The notes under the pieces are model-generated. The model was not told where the DNA came from and did not search any database. It saw only the letters and a list, made by a program, of their open reading frames with translations. Shown here one piece after another: positions 25,173 to 33,885 of a stretch of DNA of 64,000 nt. The DNA is taken from positions 26,214 through 90,213 of the forward strand of contig JAFXTC010000038.1 of assembly GCA_017525235.1 (NCBI GenBank), given 5' to 3'. A program made the translations under genes and the position numbers. This DNA comes from Bacteroidaceae bacterium. Lineage in GTDB: Bacteria; Bacteroidota; Bacteroidia; Bacteroidales; Bacteroidaceae. Each line of letters opens with the position of its first letter. The first letter of the stretch is position 1.

Positions 25173-26269
25173 CATTATTCACATGTCATGAAGACCCTAA
25201 TTATGGTAGCATGCTACAAGCCTATGCGCTTGTGGCAGCCATTAAATCATTTGGTTACGAAGCCGAGTATATTTCTTATAGGAACTATCCCTATCAGTCT
25301 TGGTTGATAAGGGTAATTAAGACGATTGTAAGACATTTGGGATTAAAGAAAAGTGTACATGAGTTCAGCTTCTTTGATACGCCTGAATTTGCCGACACGC
25401 TGAATGCCTTTAAGAGGTTTCATCGTCGATATATCCCATCCTCAAAAAAAATCTACTACAGCAATACTATCAGAACAATTACAGAGCACAACGAATACAC
25501 CAACTATATTATCGGAAGCGATCAGTCTTGGAGTCCATATCTATATGATAGCCGAAAACCATATTTCCTTGACTTTGCAGAGCTCCCCAAACGGAATGCC
25601 TATGCTCCTAGTTTAGGAACCACCAACATATCCGTTGAATATAAGCAACTGCTCCAACAGAAATTATCATTGTTTAATCATCTGTCTTGTAGAGAAAACT
25701 CTAATAGCGAAATGCTCTCTTCTCTTATCGGAAGGGAAGTGAAGAATGTTCTTGACCCGACATTGTTACTTTCCTTTAAAGAATGGGATAAGATTGCAAC
25801 AACTCCAAAGATTAACGGAGATTATATCCTAGCATATATTCTGGGCGAAAAAGACACAATTATAAAATTTGCCGATAACCTTGGTAACAAAACCGGTCTA
25901 CTCGTATATTATATTGTTACCCGCCCAAAACACAAGAATCACAAAAATACGTTGACAGGCATTGGGCCTGATGACTTTGTGGGACTGGTCAAGCATGCAA
26001 AATATGTTGTAACAGACTCTTTCCACGGCACCCTGTTCTGTATTATCTACAAGGTTCAATTCTATGCCTTCAGTAAGCAGAAGGGCGATATGAATAACAA
26101 GGATAACATTCGAATATTAGAATTCCTAAAGACATTGCGCCTAGAAGAGAGGTTTCAAGATGATAATCACGCGTTTCTATTGGAAAACGTGAATTATGAA
26201 GAATCCCACCATATACTTCTTTCAATGCAAAAAGAATCTGTTGCGTTCTTAAAATTATGTGTTGAATAA
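25151..26269 (+). CDS. Polysaccharide pyruvyl transferase family protein
   Basis: This 372-residue protein has the family pattern: an N-terminal NYGSMLQAYAL, GSDQSW near residues 119-124, and a C-terminal VTDSFHGTLFCII. Members add pyruvate ketals to sugars of surface polymers, giving negative charge. The start lies 22 bases inside the preceding Fe-S gene. Pairing with that gene is common in Bacteroidetes loci. The acceptor sugar is unknown. Confidence 0.88.
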   Translation: MEGQGKIALFTCHEDPNYGSMLQAYALVAAIKSFGYEAEYISYRNYPYQSWLIRVIKTIVRHLGLKKSVHEFSFFDTPEFADTLNAFKRFHRRYIPSSKKIYYSNTIRTITEHNEYTNYIIGSDQSWSPYLYDSRKPYFLDFAELPKRNAYAPSLGTTNISVEYKQLLQQKLSLFNHLSCRENSNSEMLSSLIGREVKNVLDPTLLLSFKEWDKIATTPKINGDYILAYILGEKDTIIKFADNLGNKTGLLVYYIVTRPKHKNHKNTLTGIGPDDFVGLVKHAKYVVTDSFHGTLFCIIYKVQFYAFSKQKGDMNNKDNIRILEFLKTLRLEERFQDDNHAFLLENVNYEESHHILLSMQKESVAFLKLCVE

Positions 26270-26287
26270 TTATCGGAGTCTTGTAAA

Positions 26288-27457
26288 ATGAAAATTGCAT
26301 ATATATTAAATACCACGACGTCTTATAGCGGTGATTCCAAGGCATTTCTGTCTTTGTTGAAAGGTTTGGTCTTAAAGGACATACAACCTGTTATCATCGT
26401 TCCTAATAGCGATGATATATACCAGACATTCAGGTCTCAGGGGGATAAAGTTTATGCTCTTAAATATAAACATTCTACCTATCCTAATATAAATGACATA
26501 AAAGATGTATTTTTATTTGTACCAAGAATCTTGGGGCGTCTTTTGCTAAACTACATTGCAACGAGAAAGCTCATTAGCATCTTAAAAAAAGAGAATGTAC
26601 AATTGGTTCACACCAACGTGAGTGTAATCAATATTGGTCAACGAGCAGCAAAAGAACTTAGTTTGCCACATATATATCATTTCCGCGAATATGCTGATCT
26701 TGTTGGATTCAGACATTTTCCAAGCAAGGCTTCTTTCCTCAGTTCTATTTGCGAAAAAAACAACTATGCCATTTGCATCACTAGAGGTGTTCAGCAATAC
26801 TATCACCTAAACAATTCACATTCTATGGTGATATATGATGGCGTTAGAAGGAAGTCCGAGAATATGCCTATAAGTACTAAAGAGAATTATTTCCTTTATG
26901 TAGGTAGAATAGAACCGAACAAAGGGTTGCTTGATTTGTTAAAAGCTTACAACAACGCTCAAACACCCAATTATCCATCTTTTCCCAAGATGAAGGTCGC
27001 AGGTGCTTTTTCAGATGTCTCTTATTCGCAAATTATAAATCGTTATATTGAAGAGAATCATCTTGAGAATAATGTTGATTTACTTGGCGAGCGTAAAGAC
27101 ATAGACCAGCTTATGCAGCATGCACTGGCTTTAATTGTTCCTTCCAAGTTCGAAGGATTTGGCTTCTGCATGGCTGAAGCTATGTTCAATGGATGTATTG
27201 TAGTTGGATATAATGATACTGGAACAAAAGAACAATTCGAAAACGGATTACAACAGACAGGAGAATCCATAGGATTCCCATATAATAATAACGAAGAGCT
27301 TATCGATTTACTTACGCGGCTTTCTTCCACTCCAGACATTGAGTTAGCTCCTATTCGAGAACGGGCTTTCCATACAGTAAATGAATTGTATTCTATTGAA
27401 AACAATGTCCAGAAAATACATAATTTTTATAAACAACTCAACTTGTTGGCATCATGA
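26288..27457 (+). CDS. Glycosyltransferase family 4-type protein
   Basis: This 389-residue protein has a GT-B pattern: the first Rossmann half (KIAYILNTTTSYSGDSKAF), then the donor-binding half with YVGRIEPNKGLLDLLKAY (about 203-220) and the EX7E-type FEGFGFCMAEAMFNG (about 288-302). It should transfer a nucleotide-activated sugar to the growing lipid-linked unit on the cytoplasmic face. It ends with a four-base overlap with the next gene. Confidence 0.87.
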   Translation: MKIAYILNTTTSYSGDSKAFLSLLKGLVLKDIQPVIIVPNSDDIYQTFRSQGDKVYALKYKHSTYPNINDIKDVFLFVPRILGRLLLNYIATRKLISILKKENVQLVHTNVSVINIGQRAAKELSLPHIYHFREYADLVGFRHFPSKASFLSSICEKNNYAICITRGVQQYYHLNNSHSMVIYDGVRRKSENMPISTKENYFLYVGRIEPNKGLLDLLKAYNNAQTPNYPSFPKMKVAGAFSDVSYSQIINRYIEENHLENNVDLLGERKDIDQLMQHALALIVPSKFEGFGFCMAEAMFNGCIVVGYNDTGTKEQFENGLQQTGESIGFPYNNNEELIDLLTRLSSTPDIELAPIRERAFHTVNELYSIENNVQKIHNFYKQLNLLAS

Positions 27458-28542
27458 AACCAAGAATATTTGCATATTATCTGCCCCAATATCATCCTTT
27501 CCCCGAAAACGATGAATGGTGGGGAAAGGGATTTACGGAATGGACCAATGTGGCCCGAGCACGTAAACTGTTCCCAGGACACAACCAACCACATATTCCT
27601 GCCGACCTTGGTTTCTATGACCTCCGTCTTCCCGAAGTGCGCGAACAGCAGGCAGATTTGGCCCGTAAGGCCGGAATCGAAGCATTTTGTTACTACGAAT
27701 ACTGGTTCGGAAATGGCAAACAACTGATGCAACGTCCTTTCGAGGAAGTTGTTGCATCCGGCAACCCCGATTTCCCATTCTGCCTCTGTTGGGCAAATCA
27801 CTCTTGGTACAAGAAATTGTGGGACCCGAATAAACCGGGAAAAGACATTCTTCTTGCAGAGCAAACCTATCCCGGAGAGAAAGACTACACCGAGCATTTC
27901 CATCACCTCCTGTCCGCATTCAAGGACAAACGCTACGTGAGGGTCAATGGAAAGTTATTCTATGTCATTTATGATGCCATCGGTTTTAAGGATATTGAAA
28001 CATTCATTAGCATATGGCGTCGGCTTGCAAAAGAAAATGGCTTGAATGATTTCTTTTTTGTGGCTACCGATTATAATTCTGAGCACAAAGAGAGCCTACT
28101 TGCAAAGGGATTCGACGCCATCAACAACGTGGACTACATCAATATATATCACGTTGCTCCGACGTGGAAGAAAGCTCTTCAGACTATAGGAAGAAAGTAT
28201 CTGGGCATTCCCATGATATATAAATACAAGGATGCAATCCGATATATGCTTCACCCTTCTTGCGTGGAGCGCGAAGTGATTCCCGTTATTGCTCCGAACT
28301 GGGATCATACGCCTCGTTCGGGTAGAAAGGGTCTTGTTTTTACCCATTGTGCACCGAAGTATTTCAAAGAACTCGCATTCAAAGCCTTTTCCATGTTGAA
28401 GAACAAACCAGCAGAAGAACAGATAGTGATGGTGAAATCATGGAACGAATGGGGTGAGGGCAATTACATGGAACCGGATCTTGAATACGGACACGGATAT
28501 ATTGACGCACTTCACGAAGCAGTCATTGAGTCTGACAAATAA
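27454..28542 (+). CDS. GH99-like/WbsX-type polysaccharide biosynthesis protein
   Basis: This 362-residue protein lacks a signal peptide. Its beginning (FAYYLPQYHPFPENDEWWGKG, then FTEWTNV) and the blocks GIEAFCYYEYWF, CLCWANHSW and VKSWNEWGEGNYMEPD match the WbsX family, which is related to GH99 by fold and is found in O-antigen and capsule loci. Whether these proteins make or cut glycosidic bonds is unclear. GC content returns to a higher level than in the preceding genes, which suggests a different origin for this segment. It overlaps the previous gene by ATGA and precedes the DUF4838 gene by 17 bases. Confidence 0.87.
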   Translation: MKPRIFAYYLPQYHPFPENDEWWGKGFTEWTNVARARKLFPGHNQPHIPADLGFYDLRLPEVREQQADLARKAGIEAFCYYEYWFGNGKQLMQRPFEEVVASGNPDFPFCLCWANHSWYKKLWDPNKPGKDILLAEQTYPGEKDYTEHFHHLLSAFKDKRYVRVNGKLFYVIYDAIGFKDIETFISIWRRLAKENGLNDFFFVATDYNSEHKESLLAKGFDAINNVDYINIYHVAPTWKKALQTIGRKYLGIPMIYKYKDAIRYMLHPSCVEREVIPVIAPNWDHTPRSGRKGLVFTHCAPKYFKELAFKAFSMLKNKPAEEQIVMVKSWNEWGEGNYMEPDLEYGHGYIDALHEAVIESDK

Positions 28543-28559
28543 ACTGTCAGTTTAATCTC

Positions 28560-30281
28560 ATGAAAACGAGGATTGCAATTATAATAACTACCATTCTGTT
28601 GATGTTGGTAATATGCCAGTCAACATCTGCAACGGATTATCTGTTTCTTAACGGGAAATCCGACTATTCCATAGTTATTCAAGACGACGCATCCGTTTCC
28701 GAACACACTGCAGCAAAGGATTTTCAGTCTGTCATAAGGCAAATCAGCGGAGTCACTTTGCCAATTGTCACACGTTCTGCCAGAAAAGGTATCTATATCG
28801 GATGGACGCCGCAAACAGGTGTGCCACAACCCAAAAACACCGACGAGTCCTTCACACACAAAACAATTGGCAACAGTCTTTATATCTTCGGAGGTTGTGA
28901 GCGTGGAACCATGTATGGTGTATTTCGCTTTCTTGAACGGGAACTGGGTGTGCATTGGTACACCAGTTCGTTCACCAAGATTACAAAAAGGAAAAATTAC
29001 GCGCTACCCTCTCTTTCACATAGCGAAAAACCCGTCATCCGCCAACGGTTGGATTTCTATTATGATGCTTTACGACATCATGATTGGGTTGCACACAATC
29101 TGCTGAACACACAATACCTGCTCGCAAACACCCCGTATGGAAATATGTCATCCTACTGGGGCATACATACATTAGAGAAACTAATACCACCGAGCAAATA
29201 TTTCCGCACACATCCGGAATATTTTAGTGTATATAAAGGACGGCGTTCAGACAAAGCTCAGCTCTGCTTGAGCAATGCATCAATGCTTCGCGAGCTGACG
29301 AAGAACTTGTTGGAAGCCATTGCGAAGAATCCCGGTTACTGGTGCTATGACGTGTCACAAAACGACAATCCATGGCCATGTGAATGTCCTGCATGTCAGC
29401 GACTGACAAAAAAGTACGGTGGGCATTCTGGAGCCATGATTTGGTTTGTCAATCAAGTTGCTAACCAGGTGAAACAAATCTATCCCGATATATACATCGG
29501 CACGTTTGCATATAAATACACCCGGCAAGCACCGAAAAGCGACATTAAGCCTGCCGGCAATGTCGTAGTTCGTCTCTGCGATATTGAGTGCTGCATGGCA
29601 CATCCATTGGAAACATGCGAGAAAAACCGCGATTTCCTGTCAGATATGAATGACTGGCGTAAAATAACCAAGAACATATATATCTGGGACTACACGACAG
29701 GTTTCCGTCATTATCTCCTCCCTTTCCCCAATTTCACTGTGCTTGCGGCCAATTTCAGGTATTTCAGCAAATCAAGCGTTATCGGCATACTTGAAGAAGG
29801 GGTTCACAATGTGCCTTGGGGGGAGTTCTCCGAGTTAAAACAATGGCTTATCGCCAAACTGATGTGGAATCCCTATCAGAACACAGATTCACTCGCCACG
29901 CAGTTTATCAATGACTACTATGGCAAAGCTGCACCATATATAAAAAGGTATTATGATTTATGCCAGCGACAAGTTTCTGACAGCAATCATTTTTCTGTTA
30001 AATTAGATTATAATGCAGACATTTTCAGTAAAAGATTCATTGATGAAGGAATGGTGTTGATACAGCGAGCTTTAACTGCGGTAGCCAACAATTCCACTGA
30101 ACTGAAACGCACTCAACGCATCGCTGCTCAACTATATTACCTGAAGTTGCGTAGAAATACCACGACATCCACTATTGATGGAACAATTAAACAATTGCAA
30201 AACATTATTAAGGATGACCATACGACCATTGACGAACAGGGCACGACCATTGACGAATTTCTGAAAATACACAAACTATGA
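28560..30281 (+). CDS. Secreted DUF4838-family protein in the polysaccharide operon
   Basis: This 573-residue protein has a signal peptide (ending QSTSA, about 24). Residues about 30-135 resemble the beta-hexosaminidase-like N-terminal domain (HTAAKDFQSVIRQISG, GGCERGTMYGVFRFLE), and the following part with VSQNDNPWPCECPACQRL and YIGTFAYKYTR is typical of DUF4838. The family is thought to be linked to glycan hydrolysis, with GH20/GH84-like topology. A possible zinc or structural Cys cluster is CECPAC. It lies between biosynthetic genes, with a four-base overlap into the next glycosyltransferase, so its presence in the same transcript points to trimming or editing of the polymer. That role is inference. 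Confidence 0.8.
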   Translation: MKTRIAIIITTILLMLVICQSTSATDYLFLNGKSDYSIVIQDDASVSEHTAAKDFQSVIRQISGVTLPIVTRSARKGIYIGWTPQTGVPQPKNTDESFTHKTIGNSLYIFGGCERGTMYGVFRFLERELGVHWYTSSFTKITKRKNYALPSLSHSEKPVIRQRLDFYYDALRHHDWVAHNLLNTQYLLANTPYGNMSSYWGIHTLEKLIPPSKYFRTHPEYFSVYKGRRSDKAQLCLSNASMLRELTKNLLEAIAKNPGYWCYDVSQNDNPWPCECPACQRLTKKYGGHSGAMIWFVNQVANQVKQIYPDIYIGTFAYKYTRQAPKSDIKPAGNVVVRLCDIECCMAHPLETCEKNRDFLSDMNDWRKITKNIYIWDYTTGFRHYLLPFPNFTVLAANFRYFSKSSVIGILEEGVHNVPWGEFSELKQWLIAKLMWNPYQNTDSLATQFINDYYGKAAPYIKRYYDLCQRQVSDSNHFSVKLDYNADIFSKRFIDEGMVLIQRALTAVANNSTELKRTQRIAAQLYYLKLRRNTTTSTIDGTIKQLQNIIKDDHTTIDEQGTTIDEFLKIHKL

Positions 30282-31432
30282 ATATAGCCTATTTAGGAAA
30301 AATACAGTTATCAGATGTAGACCTGTCTTATCTGCACGAAGCACAGAAATTGGCAGATATTACCTACATCATGGAAATATGCCCGCGCTTCCTTAAAGGA
30401 CCCGCCTTCAATATAGAGCGTGTCTACAACAAATCAGGCATCTTCAAAGCTGTTGACATCTATCCAGATTTCCGAAGATATGCAGAGTTTATTGACATCA
30501 ACAAATTCTACGTAGTCAACACTTGCGGCAGACTATGGCAACTGAAGTCGTTCTGGACACATTTCCTGCTACTTTTATTTCTGATACGTCATCGTTTCAA
30601 TATTATTCATTTAGTATGGCCTCCCAATATCTATGAGTTTACCATTTATGTTTTACGACATAAAATGATACTCACTGTGCACGATCCATTCCCACATTCT
30701 GGTCTGGATACTTTCATTGTGCGACTGAGAAGAAGATTTGCCTTCTGGTTTATACCACGTTTTATCATACTAAACAAGACTCAGCGAAAAGATTTTTTGG
30801 ATTTCTACCATCTGCCTGAACAACGTGTTATCAACAGCCAACTGAGTTGTTATACATACTTACGCACCATTGATACATCACACTGCGACAGGCTTTTTGG
30901 GCGATACATCCTTTTTGCGGGAAAGATTTCTCCGTATAAAGGTCTTGATTATCTGTTACCTGCCATGAAGAAAGTTCATCATGTCTGCCCTGACTGTCGG
31001 CTCGTTGTTGCTGGCGGGGGAAAATATCACTTCGATATCAGTCAGTATCAGGCTCTCGATTATATCGATATTCGTAACCGCTTTATACCCGATGAGGAAT
31101 TAGTGACGCTCATCAAGCATTGTGCTTTTATGGTATGTCCTTATACCGATGCTACCCAGAGCGGTGTCATTATGTCTGCATTTGCTTTTAACAAGCCTGT
31201 TATTGCCACAAATGTTGGTGGCTTACCCGAAATGGTTCTACATGAGCGTTATGGATTAATCATCAAAGAGAAGGATATCGATGCACAAGCAGAGAGTATT
31301 ATAAAGCTTTGGCAAAATCCAGATAAGGTGAACCAATATTCTGAGGAGATAAAACATAGCTATAACAATGGTGAATTGTCATGGGGAAAGATTACTGCAA
31401 ATATGATTAAAATTTATAAAAGTTCTATTTAG
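30278..31432 (+). CDS. Glycosyltransferase family 4-type protein
   Basis: This 384-residue GT-B protein has the donor-binding half signalled by FAGKISPYKGLDYLLPAMKK (about 210-229) and VCPYTDATQSGVIMSAFAFNKPVIATNVGGLPE (split here only for description: VCPYTDATQS then VIATNVGGLPE). The first half contains a hydrophobic patch (FLLLLFLIRHRF) suited to membrane association. It should act on the cytoplasmic side of the repeat unit. Start and preceding stop overlap as ATGA. Confidence 0.87.
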   Translation: MNIAYLGKIQLSDVDLSYLHEAQKLADITYIMEICPRFLKGPAFNIERVYNKSGIFKAVDIYPDFRRYAEFIDINKFYVVNTCGRLWQLKSFWTHFLLLLFLIRHRFNIIHLVWPPNIYEFTIYVLRHKMILTVHDPFPHSGLDTFIVRLRRRFAFWFIPRFIILNKTQRKDFLDFYHLPEQRVINSQLSCYTYLRTIDTSHCDRLFGRYILFAGKISPYKGLDYLLPAMKKVHHVCPDCRLVVAGGGKYHFDISQYQALDYIDIRNRFIPDEELVTLIKHCAFMVCPYTDATQSGVIMSAFAFNKPVIATNVGGLPEMVLHERYGLIIKEKDIDAQAESIIKLWQNPDKVNQYSEEIKHSYNNGELSWGKITANMIKIYKSSI

Positions 31433-31468
31433 ACCAATAAACTTTGTTGCGAATAAAAAGTAAAACGT

Positions 31469-32260
31469 ATGAAAAATATTTTGTCCGTTGTCATTGTTGA
31501 ATATCATAGTATAAAAGAGATCATGCAGTGCGTGACATCTTTTAAAACATATATCAATATACCATATGAAATAATAGTATCTTCCAACTCCTGTTATACT
31601 GAGCAGCAACAAGAGAATATCGACCAGTCAGATGCCAATGTGCGCTGGCTATTTAATGAGCGCAATGGTGGTTTTGCCTACGCTATGAATGAAGGACTAC
31701 GTCAGGCAAAAGGCGACTATCTGGTTATTATGAACTCAGACTGCACCTTGGAATCTGACCTTGGCAAAATGATGGATTTTATGGCTAAGCATCCTAAAGT
31801 GGGTGCAATTGCTCCGCAGATGAAAGACTCCGATGGAAACATTCAAGACACGGCTCGCCCGTATGTTAATGTGTCAAGATATGTTGTGCGACAGTTGAAA
31901 CGTATAATCGGGAAACGTGAGAGTGTGCTGGATCACATGGATTACAATCGCGTGCAGACGGTGGATTGGCTCATAGGGGCTTTCATCATGGTATCCCGTG
32001 AAGCGTATGAACGTACAGGAGGATTAGACGACAGTTTTTTTATGTATGCAGAGGATCTGGACTGGTGTACTCGCATTCGTCAAAAAGGATTGGAGATTGT
32101 GTATTATCCACATTGTGTCATCACCTATAAGGGTACACGCCGGGCCAGAAATAATTGGAGATATGCCCGGATTTTCATTCGAAGTCATTTCATCTATTGG
32201 CGTAAGTTCGGCTTTTTCTCGGGTTATCCGCGTAGAAGGAAGCTTTTCTTTGATGATTGA
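31469..32260 (+). CDS. Glycosyltransferase family 2 protein (rhamnosyltransferase-like)
   Basis: This 263-residue GT-A protein has the nucleotide-sugar motif NSDCTLESD (about 90-98) in place of DxD, the acceptor-side WLIGAFIMVSREAYE (about 167-181) and the catalytic EDLDWC (about 195-200). The pattern is that of cytoplasmic rhamnosyl- or galactosyltransferases. It is the last gene of the plus arm of the polysaccharide locus, and its final 37 bases overlap the end of the WecA-like gene on the other strand. Confidence 0.88.
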   Translation: MKNILSVVIVEYHSIKEIMQCVTSFKTYINIPYEIIVSSNSCYTEQQQENIDQSDANVRWLFNERNGGFAYAMNEGLRQAKGDYLVIMNSDCTLESDLGKMMDFMAKHPKVGAIAPQMKDSDGNIQDTARPYVNVSRYVVRQLKRIIGKRESVLDHMDYNRVQTVDWLIGAFIMVSREAYERTGGLDDSFFMYAEDLDWCTRIRQKGLEIVYYPHCVITYKGTRRARNNWRYARIFIRSHFIYWRKFGFFSGYPRRRKLFFDD

Positions 32261-33336
32261 GCTGCTGTCTGCCCTACATGCAAAAGTGCTGTAATCACAG
32301 AAGCATAGATGAGCACGTCTACCAAAAGAATAATGGGCAAGATAAAATGGGATTGCCATAGGGCATAATTAATGCCACATATTAAACCGAAAAGCACTAA
32401 AATACAGGTCAGGGTGCTATGCATTGACAAACCTGCCGCCATGAAGAGATGATGGATATGCGTCTTGTCAGGTTGGAAAATGGCACGCCCTGAAAGAAAT
32501 CGCTGAAACGTTACCCGTATAACATCCAGGACAGGAATAAGAAGGAGGGTAACGGATATAAGCATCTGCTCTTCACCGCAATCTACAGGAGCAATGGGGT
32601 GCATAAGACTTTTGATACTCATATAAGCACATATATAGCCTAAAAAAAGGCTTCCAGCATCGCCCATGAAGATTTTATTGTGCCCGATTTTTCCAAACAC
32701 ATTAAAGCACCAGAACACTACCAAAGAGCCTACAATAGCGGCATCTAATGATGCGATTAAGGGAAAATCACTCTTTGCGAAGACGTAGGAATACGCGGAT
32801 AGAATAAAGATACACAACCCCGATGCAAGGCCATCGATACCATCAATGAGATTTATGGCATTGACAATGGTCATTATGAGAAGCACCGTGAGCGGATATC
32901 CTACCCATATAGAAATCTCATGCATACCAAGGATTCCGTTTAGGTCTGTGATAAGAAGACCGCATAAGGGAAGAAATAATGCTGAGATACCTTGTATGAC
33001 AAATTTATGACTGGCTTTCATTCCAAAGCGGTCATCGAAGATGCCAATGAAATAGACAAGAAATGCTCCTGCCGCCATAACGAGAGTGGAAATACTAACT
33101 ATGACCCCAGTTTCTGCCATATCTTCAATGGCATAAAGCGATGCGCTTAAACCTATAATTGCCGCAGGCATAAATACAACGCCACCTAAACGGGGCACAG
33201 GATTCTTATGTACTTTGCGAATGTTGGGACGGTCGAAATAACCGTTTCGTTTACACAAGCATAGAATCCATGGCATTAGCAGCATGGATATTAACGCAGA
33301 TGTAATGAAAGATATGATAATGTAGAATGCAGTCAT
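32224..33336 (-). CDS. WecA/MraY-family phosphoglycosyl transferase
   Basis: This 370-residue polytopic protein has about 10-11 membrane spans. The family motifs are visible: DRPNIRKVHKNPVPRLGG near residues 36-53, NAINLIDGIDGLASG near 160-174 and FMGDAGSLFLG near 223-233. It puts the first sugar phosphate (probably GlcNAc-1-P or a related amino sugar) onto undecaprenyl phosphate, starting repeat-unit assembly. Since the other initiator candidate at 38076 lacks its catalytic pair, this gene is the best candidate for the actual initiator of the locus. It follows the lipocalin-like gene by 96 bases. Confidence 0.9.
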   Translation of the reverse strand: MTAFYIIISFITSALISMLLMPWILCLCKRNGYFDRPNIRKVHKNPVPRLGGVVFMPAAIIGLSASLYAIEDMAETGVIVSISTLVMAAGAFLVYFIGIFDDRFGMKASHKFVIQGISALFLPLCGLLITDLNGILGMHEISIWVGYPLTVLLIMTIVNAINLIDGIDGLASGLCIFILSAYSYVFAKSDFPLIASLDAAIVGSLVVFWCFNVFGKIGHNKIFMGDAGSLFLGYICAYMSIKSLMHPIAPVDCGEEQMLISVTLLLIPVLDVIRVTFQRFLSGRAIFQPDKTHIHHLFMAAGLSMHSTLTCILVLFGLICGINYALWQSHFILPIILLVDVLIYASVITALLHVGQTAAQSSKKSFLLRG

Positions 33337-33341
33337 ATATC

Positions 33342-33360
33342 CGTTTATATAATATAAACG
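33342..33360. repeat. 19-base palindrome upstream of the WecA-like gene
   Basis: CGTTTATAT, one central A, then ATATAAACG form a perfect inverted repeat starting six bases upstream of the WecA-like start codon. It could be an operator or a structure in the leader; it is too A/T-rich and the loop too short for an ordinary terminator. Confidence 0.5.
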
Positions 33361-33432
33361 TTCTTTAGACTTTTTTTATTGTTCTAAACACTGGTTTTTT
33401 GTGGGAACAAGCAGACTTTTTGTAAAGTTCCC

Positions 33433-33882
33433 TTAATACTTGCGGAAACGTAGCGTGCCTTCCTCGCCAGAAAGCACCATTGCGTCAGAGTTCAGTACGT
33501 CAATGTGGAGACGGCCGTTATTAGGAATGCCATATCTTCGTAAAGAGTCAATGTGATAGCAGGTTTTATCTAATTCTGCATCAATGACAATTTTGTCTGG
33601 GTTGATAATAAGGCTGTCTGAAGTTTGGCGATAGTATGTAAGATAATAACGGCCTTCTTCGCCTGGTAGTTCTTGCAGAACAAGTAAATTGTTACGTACC
33701 TTATAATATATGGTTGTATCTGGTTTGTTGTAGGCAATGGAGCCGTCTGTCGCTCTCCATTCCACAAGTTGCCACATGCCGCCCAATGTACTGTTATCTC
33801 GTTTGTTCTCACAACTGGTGTATATGACCAGGGATATAAGTGAGATAATACAATATAGGAAAAAATGCTTTTGATTTTTCAT
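33433..33882 (-). CDS. Lipocalin-like lipoprotein
   Basis: This 149-residue protein has a lipoprotein signal ending IYTSC (Cys about 24). The body begins GGMWQLVEWRATDG and ends MVLSGEEGTLRFRKY, a pattern typical of the small lipocalin-like beta-barrels of Bacteroidales. It probably sits on the periplasmic face of the outer membrane. It starts three bases after the wzi-like stop, so it is transcribed with the capsule machinery. Its ligand or partner is unknown; a role in capsule assembly is possible by context. Confidence 0.75.
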   Translation of the reverse strand: MKNQKHFFLYCIISLISLVIYTSCENKRDNSTLGGMWQLVEWRATDGSIAYNKPDTTIYYKVRNNLLVLQELPGEEGRYYLTYYRQTSDSLIINPDKIVIDAELDKTCYHIDSLRRYGIPNNGRLHIDVLNSDAMVLSGEEGTLRFRKY

Positions 33883-33885
33883 TTA

